Positions 1-4,776 of a DNA stretch of 5,547 nt are shown piece after piece. The translations under genes and the position numbers were made by a program. Origin of the DNA: Desulfobacula sp. (GTDB lineage Bacteria; Desulfobacterota; Desulfobacteria; Desulfobacterales; Desulfobacteraceae); the NCBI GenBank assembly GCA_018702715.1, contig JABIYQ010000514.1, positions 1 to 5,547 of the forward strand, given 5' to 3'. Position 1 is the stretch's first letter; every line of letters starts with the position of its first letter. Below the pieces are notes generated by a model that worked only from the letters and a program-made list of their open reading frames with translations, was not told the origin of the DNA and ran no database searches.

Positions 1-375
1 AAAACCATGACCTTACCCAGTTTGTTTGCAGGCAAAATGCATGCTCTACTATGCCGAACAATAAGAACCAATATTAAAGGCCGGGACTGGTATGATTTAA
101 TATGGTTTGTGAAAAATAGTATTCCATGTGATCTGCATTATCTTAAGAATAAAATGTTGCAGACAGGCCATATTGATTTTTCAGAGGCATTGACCAAAGA
201 GAAACTTGTTGAATTGATATCTAAAAAAAGTAAAGAAATTGATTTTTCCCTTGCAAAAAACGACGTTGAACCATTTTTAAAAAATTCAAGGCAAAAAGAT
301 GAGTTGAGCCTTTGGTCTGATGATTTTTTTAATGGTTATTTAATTCATGAAATTGATGTCCAAATGGATCATTAA
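1..375 (+). CDS. AbiEii/AbiGii-type nucleotidyltransferase toxin, C-terminal part
   Basis: This is the 3' end of a gene whose start lies before the window; the frame is open to base 1, so the ATG at 7 is probably internal. The visible part carries the hallmark second half of the AbiEii (DUF1814) family: SLFAGKMHALLCR at 19-57, followed by GRDWYDL at 79-99 (counting from the ATG at 7). In this family the Lys and the Asp of these two motifs belong to the nucleotidyltransferase active site. AbiEii proteins act in the cytoplasm as the toxin of type IV toxin-antitoxin or abortive-infection systems, usually paired with an upstream AbiEi-type antitoxin, which would lie outside this window. The C-terminal helical tail ends normally at TAA, so this end appears intact. 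Family assignment is firm; whether the full gene is intact cannot be seen. Confidence 0.85.
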   Translation, partial: KTMTLPSLFAGKMHALLCRTIRTNIKGRDWYDLIWFVKNSIPCDLHYLKNKMLQTGHIDFSEALTKEKLVELISKKSKEIDFSLAKNDVEPFLKNSRQKDELSLWSDDFFNGYLIHEIDVQMDH

Positions 376-775
376 TTAAAAATGATCCTCCTCAAAAAAC
401 AGTAACTTTTCAACAAATCAAATGAACCTGACAAGCTTGTGAACTATATATTCTCGGCGGCTGAACGCCGCAGCAATTGCATGGTTTAAAAAATGATTAA
501 TTTAAGCAACAAAGCTGCAAAACGTTTTAAGAGTAAATGGAAGCATTAATGAGATAAAGCGGATAACCACAGGATTATACTCTCCAGACCAAATCAACGC
601 TATGGAAATGGCAATAAACCAATGTATTTTTTCTTATCTATCAACCGGAAAAAGCAACTATTCAAATCCGTTTGAAGCTGTTGAAAGTTATGTTAAAGGA
701 AAAACACCCTGGCTATAGGACTTACAATGGACTGGACTTTATATTCTTGTCGCCCATTAAAGGCAAGGTCAAAAA
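376..775. other. Gene-poor spacer with decayed sequence
   Basis: No intact gene is visible between the AbiEii-like stop and the hipBA control region. The stretch holds a GC-rich stem-loop at 457-471 (GCGGC, loop TGAAC, GCCGC) with no T-run, a perfect 10-bp palindrome ACAAGCTTGT at 431-440, an 18-codon reading frame (493-549) that goes nowhere, and a protein-like open stretch (506-718) annotated separately. It looks like remains of earlier insertions or cassettes. Confidence 0.5.
506..718 (+). pseudogene. Decayed gene remnant of unknown family
   Basis: A frame open from 506 to the TAG at 716-718 encodes protein-like sequence, including GLYSPDQINAMEMAINQ and, at the end, NPFEAVESYVKGKTPWL. There is no usual start codon until the ATG at 602, which would leave only 38 residues, and no ribosome-binding site precedes that ATG. 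A separate 18-codon frame from the ATG at 493 (MINLSNKAAKRFKSKWKH) ends at 549 in another frame, so one frameshift could join the two pieces. The balanced amino-acid composition suggests a real ancestral protein, but I do not recognise the family. It may be only a chance open stretch. Confidence 0.35.
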
Positions 776-804
776 TTGACAAGGACAATGGGATGGATTA
801 TTCC
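776..804 (+). promoter_or_regulatory. Possible upstream hipBA promoter
   Basis: A perfect -35 box TTGACA (776-781) is followed after 17 bp by TATTCC (799-804), a mediocre -10 box that lies inside the first palindromic operator. If active it would add a second repressible start about 120 bp before hipB. The weak -10 keeps confidence low. Confidence 0.35.
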
Positions 805-817
805 CGAACGGGTAAAT
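798..817. promoter_or_regulatory. HipB operator 1 (predicted)
   Basis: The palindrome core CCCG-AA-CGGG (803-812) is preceded by TTATT, giving one perfect half-site TTATTCCCG. The outer right flank (TAAAT) is imperfect. It matches the other two operator-like sites before hipB. HipB-type Xre repressors autoregulate by binding several palindromes, so this assignment follows from family and position. Confidence 0.6.
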
Positions 818-847
818 TATTTTCTATTTCTTCCATTTTTCGGAATA

Positions 848-867
848 TTATTCCCGATCGGTAATAA
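848..867. promoter_or_regulatory. HipB operator 2 (predicted)
   Basis: TTATTCCCGATCGGTAATAA is a 20-bp palindrome with one mismatched pair (853/862), the best of the three sites. It lies just upstream of the -35 box of the main hipBA promoter. An extra overlapping half-site, TCGGAATA (840-847), points into it from the left. Confidence 0.7.
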
Positions 868-872
868 TTGGA

Positions 873-901
873 TTGACTTGTTTTATTTGTCGTGATATTT
901 T
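873..901 (+). promoter_or_regulatory. Main hipBA promoter, sigma-70 type
   Basis: TTGACT (873-878) and TATTTT (896-901) are separated by 17 bp, close to the sigma-70 consensus. The -10 box overlaps operator 3 and the -35 box sits between operators 2 and 3, the arrangement expected of an autorepressed toxin-antitoxin promoter. Transcription would begin near 908, about 27 bases before the hipB start codon. Confidence 0.7.
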
Positions 902-916
902 CCCGTTAGGGAATAA
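897..916. promoter_or_regulatory. HipB operator 3 (predicted)
   Basis: TTCCC (900-904) and GGGAA (909-913) form a perfect inverted repeat around GTTA, with an outer match TAA on the right half. The half-site agrees with operators 1 and 2. It covers the -10 box and probable transcription start of the main hipBA promoter, so binding should block RNA polymerase. Confidence 0.65.
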
Positions 917-934
917 TTTTTAAGAGGTGTACAA

Positions 935-1183
935 TTGGATTCGAAAAGTATCGGTGAACTAATAAAGGCCGTCAGGAAAAAACAAGGGTTCACGCAAGTA
1001 GAAGCCGCAGGTTATCTCAATGTTGGGATACGTTTCTTGTCTGAGTTGGAGAATGGAAAACCGACAGTTCAGCTTGGAAAAGTATTGCAGGTGCTCGAAG
1101 GTCTTGGATATAAAACTCTGCTGGTACCAAAATCTAAAAGAAAGGTTATAAACTATGTCAAAAAGCACCTGAACGATGAATAA
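935..1183 (+). CDS. hipB: HipB antitoxin, Xre-family DNA-binding repressor
   Basis: This 82-residue protein is a Cro/C1-type helix-turn-helix antitoxin, close in size to E. coli HipB (88 residues). The HTH domain spans roughly residues 6-62 and includes KKQGFTQVEAAGYLNV and the recognition region FLSELENGKPTV, followed by a short basic tail (KSKRKVINYVKK). In this family the dimer binds palindromic operators and holds HipA in an inactive complex. The start is TTG at 935: no in-frame ATG exists nearby, and AGAGGTG (923-929) is well placed as a ribosome-binding site. The weak start codon may limit antitoxin synthesis. The gene overlaps hipA by 8 bp (ATGAATAA), indicating translational coupling. 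Three palindromes upstream point to autoregulation. Confidence 0.9.
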   Translation: MDSKSIGELIKAVRKKQGFTQVEAAGYLNVGIRFLSELENGKPTVQLGKVLQVLEGLGYKTLLVPKSKRKVINYVKKHLNDE

Positions 1184-2429
1184 GCTCTTTGTATATATAA
1201 ATGGTATTCTTGCCGGTGAGCTTTGGTTGGATGATCAAAACAGATTTTGTTTTCAATACTCAAAAGAATGGTTGGGAGATCAGGATAGTTTTCATTTATC
1301 CGTTTCCTTGCCTTTACAGGAAAAACCATTCCTGAAAGATAGCTGTTATTCCTATTTCACAAATCTTTTGCCGGAAGCAAAGGTATTGACAGCTCTGTCA
1401 CGGAAGTTAGGAATTGCTGAAGAGGATAAATTCTCCATGCTCCAGGCTATTGGTGGGGATTGTGCTGGCGCCGTGTCACTTTATCCTCCTGGTGTCGATC
1501 ACCTTGGGCCGAATGATTATAAATATGAACCTTTTTCAGAAAAGGATTTAGCAAAAAAAATAGCAGAACTGGGGGTCAATCCATTGCTTGCCGCAGAGGA
1601 AAGAAGACTTTCCCTGGCAGGGGGAATGGAGAAGCTGCCAGTCTATATCAAAGATAATCGAATCTACCTGCCTTTAAACGGGGCTCCGACCACTCATATC
1701 ATCAAGACTCCTGTCAAAGACTTGCAGGGTGTTGTGACAAATGAAGCCTATTGTATGAGTCTGGCGAAAAACATGGGTTTTGATGTCCCTGATATCGATA
1801 TCCTGAAAGTCAGGGATATCTCGTTGTATGCTGTGAAGCGTTATGACAGAAAAACAAGTGGACAAGGTATTGTTCGGCTTGTTCAAGAAGATTTTTGTCA
1901 GGCGATGAACAGAAATTCACAGCAGAAATATAACTATTCTTTGAAAGACTGCTTTGATTTGATCCGAAGAGAATGTTCAAATCCTATTGAGGATTCAAGG
2001 AGACTTTTCAATCTGGTTTTGTTCAATGGATTGATCGGTAATGCCGATGGCCACGCAAAGAATATTTCGTTGCTACACAATGAAAATGGGACAACACTTG
2101 CGCCATTCTATGATTTGGTTTCTACACTGGTTTATCCCCAGTTTACAAAAAAAATGGCGATGAGGGTTGCCGGGAAGAAAAGAAACTTTGCCCATCTTCA
2201 AAAGCATCATTTCGATTCTCTCAGTGAAGAGATTAACATGAAGTCAAATGTTGTCATCAAAACAGCGTTAAATTTGGCAAATAGGATCATGACTGTATCT
2301 GAAATAACGGCAATGGAATTTAAAGCCAAGTATGGATCGCTTGAAATGGTCGACAAAATAAATGCTGTGATTTCTTTTCACTCAAAGTCACTTATTGATA
2401 CATTGAGTGATGATTCTGTGCAGAGATAA
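1176..2429 (+). CDS. hipA: HipA serine/threonine kinase toxin
   Basis: This is a full-length HipA (417 residues against 440 in E. coli). The N-terminal HipA domain (about 1-105) includes SLSLPLQ-like and FTNLLPEAKV segments. The kinase core carries the P-loop SLAGGMEKL (146-154), where Ser146 corresponds to the autophosphorylated Ser150 of E. coli HipA. It is followed by PTTHIIKTP with the ATP-binding Lys177, the catalytic loop GNADGHAKN (288-296; Asp291, Asn296), and the metal-binding FYD (Asp313). The well-studied E. coli HipA phosphorylates glutamyl-tRNA synthetase GltX, stopping charging and inducing growth arrest and persistence; other HipA proteins use other targets, so the substrate here is not known. 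All catalytic residues look intact, suggesting an active toxin. One oddity is Met151, where most relatives have Gln in the AGAQ(D/E)K motif. It is cotranscribed with hipB. Confidence 0.93.
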   Translation: MNKLFVYINGILAGELWLDDQNRFCFQYSKEWLGDQDSFHLSVSLPLQEKPFLKDSCYSYFTNLLPEAKVLTALSRKLGIAEEDKFSMLQAIGGDCAGAVSLYPPGVDHLGPNDYKYEPFSEKDLAKKIAELGVNPLLAAEERRLSLAGGMEKLPVYIKDNRIYLPLNGAPTTHIIKTPVKDLQGVVTNEAYCMSLAKNMGFDVPDIDILKVRDISLYAVKRYDRKTSGQGIVRLVQEDFCQAMNRNSQQKYNYSLKDCFDLIRRECSNPIEDSRRLFNLVLFNGLIGNADGHAKNISLLHNENGTTLAPFYDLVSTLVYPQFTKKMAMRVAGKKRNFAHLQKHHFDSLSEEINMKSNVVIKTALNLANRIMTVSEITAMEFKAKYGSLEMVDKINAVISFHSKSLIDTLSDDSVQR

Positions 2430-2643
2430 CAGGAGCATTTTGCTTCCAACAAGTGAAATGCCACGGGCAGACAGAGTTATGATTGAAATTGAGGACAACA
2501 GCCGTGAGATGAGATTCAGATTTCTACCATTAGATGGGACTGATATGACCGGCCAACATAGTTGTCACAAAAAACCGGGAAATAACTTGACAATAATGGG
2601 GTCAAAAATCCGTTACCCGATTGAATTGTTGTTATCTATCTGA
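2407..2643 (+). CDS. Doubtful small ORF downstream of hipA
   Basis: A 78-codon frame overlaps the last 23 bases of hipA and continues past its stop. A more natural start would be the ATG at 2458 (MPRADRVMIEIEDNSREMRF onward), giving about 61 residues, but only a weak GTGA precedes it. The sequence is polar with no signal peptide, membrane segment or motif I recognise. It could be a third, minor member of the hipBA transcript, a relic of a longer gene, or chance. I assign no function. Confidence 0.25.
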   Translation: MMILCRDNRSILLPTSEMPRADRVMIEIEDNSREMRFRFLPLDGTDMTGQHSCHKKPGNNLTIMGSKIRYPIELLLSI

Positions 2644-2672
2644 TATAAAAAGCCATTTTTAGAATAGACAAA

Positions 2673-2687
2673 CCACATGGAATGTGG
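2673..2687. promoter_or_regulatory. Inverted repeat overlapping the sigma-54 -24 element
   Basis: CCACAT (2673-2678) and ATGTGG (2682-2687) form a perfect 6-bp inverted repeat around GGA. The right arm supplies the TGG of the -24 element of the promoter at 2685-2700. It could be an operator for a repressor that competes with sigma-54 polymerase. The function is inferred only from position. Confidence 0.4.
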
Positions 2688-2700
2688 CACAAAAAATGCG
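2685..2700 (+). promoter_or_regulatory. Sigma-54 (RpoN) type promoter
   Basis: TGGCAC (2685-2690), five A, then ATGCG (2696-2700) fits the TGGCAC-N5-TTGCW consensus, and the invariant GG and GC are exactly 10 bp apart. Transcription would start near 2711, leaving a leader of about 100 bases before the secreted-protein gene at 2811. Sigma-54 promoters need an enhancer-binding activator, usually bound 80-200 bp upstream; no clear activator site is recognised. Confidence 0.65.
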
Positions 2701-2810
2701 AAACTTAACATTAACTTGAGAATCATTGGAAAAAGTTCAGGTTTAATAGGAACTGACATCTCCATATTTCCCAAGCCCATGCAACCATTAACATTGGGAG
2801 AAAAATCATC

Positions 2811-3113
2811 ATGAATAAAATTACTTTATGCCTCATCGCTCTTTGTTGCACCCTCTTTCTTTTGAACGCTCCACAGGCAGAAGCCGGTTCACCCGGTAAG
2901 GTGGCAACCTTGCTTGCCAGGACTTACTGCTCTGGCTCTACCACGGCCAAAGGATACGGATGCTGGGGGTATTTTTATTACCGTATTGATAGAAACCAGA
3001 ACCGGAGCGGCGCCATGGCTAAGTGCAAAAACAATTGCGCGGTTCGCAAGTCCACGCAGAAGTCCGAGTGCGAAGCCGGTTGCAAAGTGGGGTTAGACCA
3101 AGAAACGAAATAG
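2811..3113 (+). CDS. Small secreted cysteine-rich protein with twin CX3C motifs
   Basis: The 100-residue product begins with a clear Sec signal peptide: basic start, hydrophobic core LCLIALCCTLFLL, and probable cleavage after AEA at residue 25. The mature part, about 75 residues, is basic and has six cysteines at 40, 51, 72, 76, 87 and 91. The last four form two CX3C units (CKNNC and CEAGC) ten residues apart, the spacing of a disulfide-stapled helical hairpin; Cys40 and Cys51 could make a third disulfide. It would act in the periplasm or outside the cell. GGGAG (2796-2800) is the ribosome-binding site, 10 bp before the ATG. The sigma-54-type promoter at 2685-2700 suggests activator-controlled expression. 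Its coding sequence looks richer in G+C than its neighbours, hinting at a separate origin. I recognise no family; a secreted peptide effector, an antimicrobial or a structural peptide are all possible. Confidence 0.75.
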   Translation: MNKITLCLIALCCTLFLLNAPQAEAGSPGKVATLLARTYCSGSTTAKGYGCWGYFYYRIDRNQNRSGAMAKCKNNCAVRKSTQKSECEAGCKVGLDQETK

Positions 3114-3226
3114 CCTGGAGTATTGATAAAGGCAAAAGCCTATAAACCATGCGCGGTTTAGATTAAGTTAACCAGCGGATTTCAGCGAGTCTGGGAGAGC
3201 CCAGCAAACAGTGTTAACCCTTTCTG
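3114..3226. repeat. Intergenic region with stem-loops and an attC-like relic
   Basis: The region holds a stem-loop TAAACC/GGTTTA (3143-3160) without a T-run, and a second, CTGGG-AGAG-CCCAG (3191-3204), framed by two GTTAAC copies (3167-3172 and 3213-3218). From 3168 on, short blocks TAACC, AGCGGA, TTCAGCG, CAGCAA, ACAGTGTTA and CTTTC occur in the same order as in the left part of the attC-like site at 3914-4058. It does not fold as a standard attC, so a deleted or decayed relative is the most I can claim. Confidence 0.4.
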
Positions 3227-3424
3227 TTAGCGAGATGAATATAAAAAATCTATGTCTGGTTTCTCGGTTGCATAAAAATGAGCCCAAATATAGGCGTGAC
3301 TAAAAGCTGCCACCACTAGACCTGCTGCAGAGTTAAACCCTATTGCTATGGTCCAGAACAAAAGGAAAATATCAACAACGAAAATGCTGACGTTGCGACA
3401 GATTTTTATGTTATCTTTAAACAC
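3227..3424 (-). CDS. Possible small two-helix membrane protein
   Basis: A 65-codon minus-strand frame starts at a GTG (3422-3424) with a weak AGAAAG upstream. Two hydrophobic stretches (about residues 12-30 and 31-50) are followed by a polar tail, HFYATEKPDIDFLY, typical of a tiny inner-membrane protein. It converges on the secreted-protein gene and diverges from the GNAT gene with only 23 bp between start codons. Small membrane proteins of unknown function are common in integron cassettes, which fits the attC after the GNAT gene. The GTG start and lack of recognised homology leave it uncertain; it could be a chance open frame. Confidence 0.45.
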   Translation of the reverse strand: MFKDNIKICRNVSIFVVDIFLLFWTIAIGFNSAAGLVVAAFSHAYIWAHFYATEKPDIDFLYSSR

Positions 3425-3447
3425 CGAATACTTTCTACCTTAAAAAA

Positions 3448-3900
3448 ATGAATGTTAATTTTAAAATAGCGACTAAAGAGGATGCTGAAAAATTAACTAT
3501 AATTTCAGTAAATTCTTTCAATACAGATTTTGATCTTGCTGGAAGAAAATCAATTGGTGGGCCTCCCGGTTATGACTCAACAGAATTTCATGAACGTATG
3601 ATCGAAGAAGCATCCAAATTCTACAAAATAACAATTGACAATCAAATAATAGGGGGATTTTGGTTCATTGAAGAAAACATCGAGAAAGCGTATCTATATA
3701 GAATCTTCGTTGATTCAAAATTTTATAAAAAAGGTATAGGTTTGCAATCATTTAATTTCTTATTCCAAAATTTTCCAAGAATTAAAGAATGGTCTTTGCA
3801 AACACCTATTTGGAATACTCGAACACCAAAATTTTATAAAAAACTCGGATTTGAGGTTATAGAAAAAACAGATAGGTTCCTATTCTTAAAAAGAAAGTAG
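3448..3900 (+). CDS. GNAT-family N-acetyltransferase
   Basis: The 150-residue product is a single GNAT domain of normal length, which transfers an acetyl group from acetyl-CoA to an amine; the substrate is unknown. An N-terminal FKIATKEDAEKLTII segment opens the fold, and GGPPGYDS (37-44) marks a recurring GNAT subgroup. The central strand IIGGFWFIEE leads to acetyl-CoA motif A, LYRIFVDSKFYKKGIG (83-98), whose pyrophosphate-binding loop is KKGIG. FYKKLGF (129-135) supplies the usual C-terminal tyrosine (Tyr130). The ATG at 3448 is the only in-frame start after the stop at 3418, yet no convincing ribosome-binding site precedes it. The gene is strikingly AT-rich. An attC-like site begins 14 bp after its stop, so it is probably a cassette gene. 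No ribbon-helix-helix antitoxin adjoins it, so a TacT-like tRNA-acetylating toxin is unlikely. Confidence 0.85.
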   Translation: MNVNFKIATKEDAEKLTIISVNSFNTDFDLAGRKSIGGPPGYDSTEFHERMIEEASKFYKITIDNQIIGGFWFIEENIEKAYLYRIFVDSKFYKKGIGLQSFNFLFQNFPRIKEWSLQTPIWNTRTPKFYKKLGFEVIEKTDRFLFLKRK

Positions 3901-3913
3901 AGCCCAAGTAAAA

Positions 3914-4058
3914 AGATAACCCATCATTACAGCGGACCACAAGGGGCATGCCTTTTCAGCGTTTCAGCAACTTTGGAACAGTGTTACTTTCAAAAAACTT
4001 TACTGGAACCCCTTGTTCCCTCCCTGCGGTCGGTGGCCCCTGAACTCAAGCGTTATAA
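3914..4058 (+). mobile_element. attC-like integron recombination site
   Basis: The left end ATAAC (3916-3920) is complementary to the right end GTTAT (4052-4056). Each is separated by exactly nine bases from a second paired box: CAGCGGACC (3930-3938) on the left and GGCCCCTG (4035-4042) on the right. Further in, ACAAGGGG (3939-3946) pairs perfectly with CCCCTTGT (4010-4017). The right end reads CTGAACTCAAGCGTTATAA, matching the familiar attC ending AACTCAAGCGTTA. The order R-spacer-L and an imperfect stem with a long variable loop are the attC hallmarks. At about 145 bp it is at the long end for attC sites. It follows the GNAT gene as expected for a cassette, with the recombination point at the G/TT of 4052-4054. 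No integrase gene is in the window. Confidence 0.65.
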
Positions 4059-4086
4059 TTTTTAAAGCTTTGGGGGAAACTATAAA

Positions 4087-4350
4087 TCAAAATCCTTGAT
4101 AAACATCTTTTCTATGACCGATTTTTACAATCAGAATGATCACTCTTTTATCATGGATTTCATATATTATTCTATAGTTTCCGGTACGAACCTTATGAAA
4201 AGAATTATTTCCTTTCATCTTAGTAGTATTTGGCTCCGGCAAATTTTGGCCAAGGGCTTCTATTTTCTTCTTAATCCGCACCAAATCTCTTTTGGGAAAC
4301 TGCTTCAGACTTTTCAATACAGCAGGTCTGAACTCAATAGTATATACCAT
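4087..4350 (-). CDS. RelE/ParE-superfamily toxin paired with Phd
   Basis: This 87-residue protein has the compact RelE fold: an N-terminal strand and helical hairpin (FRPAVLKSLKQFPKRDLVRIKKKIEAL), then the sheet with KMKGNN, HKVRTGNYRIIYEI (52-65) and IVKIGHRKDVY (74-84). Basic residues Lys44, Lys46, Arg55, Arg60 and Arg80, together with Tyr84, occupy positions matching the catalytic set of RelE mRNA interferases, which cut mRNA in the ribosomal A site. Ribosome-dependent RNase activity is therefore likely, though ParE-like gyrase inhibition cannot be excluded from sequence alone. It lies 3 bp after the antitoxin stop in the same operon and depends on the promoter at 4639-4667. Its stop lies about 28 bp from the right end of the attC, and it runs opposite to the attC orientation. 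Confidence 0.9.
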   Translation of the reverse strand: MVYTIEFRPAVLKSLKQFPKRDLVRIKKKIEALGQNLPEPNTTKMKGNNSFHKVRTGNYRIIYEIHDKRVIILIVKIGHRKDVYQGF

Positions 4351-4353
4351 AAA

Positions 4354-4605
4354 TTAAAGCCCCAATTGTTTCCAAACTTCTATAGCGGGAATATTACCCC
4401 CAGAGTCTGCAAGAGCCTGTTTAGCATCTTCAATATCAATGTGGTCTTCAATTTGCTGAAGCAGTTCAAGCTCATCTATAGAAACCAGAGCAGCAACGTC
4501 TTGGCCCCTGCGTGTCAGAATAATCGGTTCTTTACCATAAGCTACCTTATTAACGATATCAGCAAAATTTTTTCTTGCATCTGCAGTGGAAATTTTAGTG
4601 GTCAT
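4354..4605 (-). CDS. Phd/YefM-family antitoxin
   Basis: The 83-residue protein shows the Phd/YefM pattern: ISTADARKNFADIVNKVAYGKEPI is the N-terminal dimerisation and DNA-binding part, followed by LTRRGQDVAALVSIDELELL, then an acidic C-terminal tail (50-83) that would wrap the toxin and neutralise it. It is the first gene of a two-gene operon with the RelE-type toxin. The ATG (4603-4605) has a textbook ribosome-binding site, GGAGGTG on the minus strand (4610-4616). Strong translation of the antitoxin ahead of the toxin is the normal arrangement. Phd proteins repress their own promoter, and the repeats at 4624-4658 are candidate sites. Confidence 0.92.
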   Translation of the reverse strand: MTTKISTADARKNFADIVNKVAYGKEPIILTRRGQDVAALVSIDELELLQQIEDHIDIEDAKQALADSGGNIPAIEVWKQLGL

Positions 4606-4623
4606 TTAGCACCTCCATTATTC

Positions 4624-4658
4624 GTACTTAATATACAGTATGTACAACAGGTACTTAA
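4624..4658. promoter_or_regulatory. Candidate Phd operator repeats
   Basis: GTACTTAA occurs twice in direct orientation (4624-4631 and 4651-4658), with a third GTAC at 4643-4646 and a perfect 9-bp palindrome ATACAGTAT (4633-4641). These overlap the -10 region and leader of the minus-strand promoter, where a Phd repressor would bind. The exact site cannot be defined from one copy. Confidence 0.45.
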
Positions 4659-4667
4659 CAATGTCAA
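4639..4667 (-). promoter_or_regulatory. Promoter of the Phd/RelE operon
   Basis: Read on the minus strand, a perfect -35 TTGACA (4662-4667) and a -10 TACATA (4639-4644) are 17 bp apart. The predicted start lies roughly 25-30 bp before the antitoxin ATG. A self-contained promoter explains how an operon running against the attC orientation can be expressed. Confidence 0.65.
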
Positions 4668-4689
4668 CCATGGCGTAAAAATCAAAATC

Positions 4690-4729
4690 ATAATGGGGTT
4701 GGACCAAGCAAATTCTTTCAACCCATTAT
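4690..4729. repeat. Inverted repeat between divergent toxin-antitoxin operons
   Basis: ATAATGGGGTTG (4690-4701) and CAACCCATTAT (4719-4729) pair over 11 bp with one bulged G, enclosing a 17-base loop. It lies midway between the two promoters and has no terminator T-run. It may be a regulatory site, a boundary between two insertions, or chance. Confidence 0.4.
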
Positions 4730-4747
4730 TGATAAACAAAGAAAATA

Positions 4748-4776
4748 TTGACATCGCAACATCATGGCGTCATAAT
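4748..4776 (+). promoter_or_regulatory. Promoter of the ribbon-helix-helix/RelE operon
   Basis: A perfect -35 TTGACA (4748-4753) and a -10 CATAAT (4771-4776) are separated by 17 bp, close to consensus. The start point would be near 4783, about 30 bases before the antitoxin ATG. The -10 box lies inside the palindrome at 4758-4779. Confidence 0.7.

Noticed and set aside
431..440. Perfect palindrome ACAAGCTTGT.
   Set aside because: A single 10-bp palindrome in a decayed spacer, with no promoter or repeat copy nearby, is not evidence of a site.
395..490. Possible second attC after the AbiEii gene, with words such as AACAGT, ACTTTTCAA and CGGCGG-CTGAAC resembling the attC at 3914-4058.
   Set aside because: No matching R boxes: the right end would be GTTTAAA, which breaks the GTTRRRY rule, and no complementary left end is found.
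1674..1886. Minus-strand frame inside hipA, and a similar one inside hipB (959-1168).
   Set aside because: Both are antisense to conserved motifs of HipA and HipB and have no start signals.
2641..2665. Possible terminator AAAAAGCCATTTTT after hipA.
   Set aside because: The stem is weak A/T pairing with almost no G/C core, so termination cannot be claimed.
2914..3096. Alternative 60-codon frame inside the secreted-protein gene.
   Set aside because: It is a shadow of the real frame, without ribosome-binding site or protein-like pattern, while the other frame has a signal peptide and ordered cysteines.
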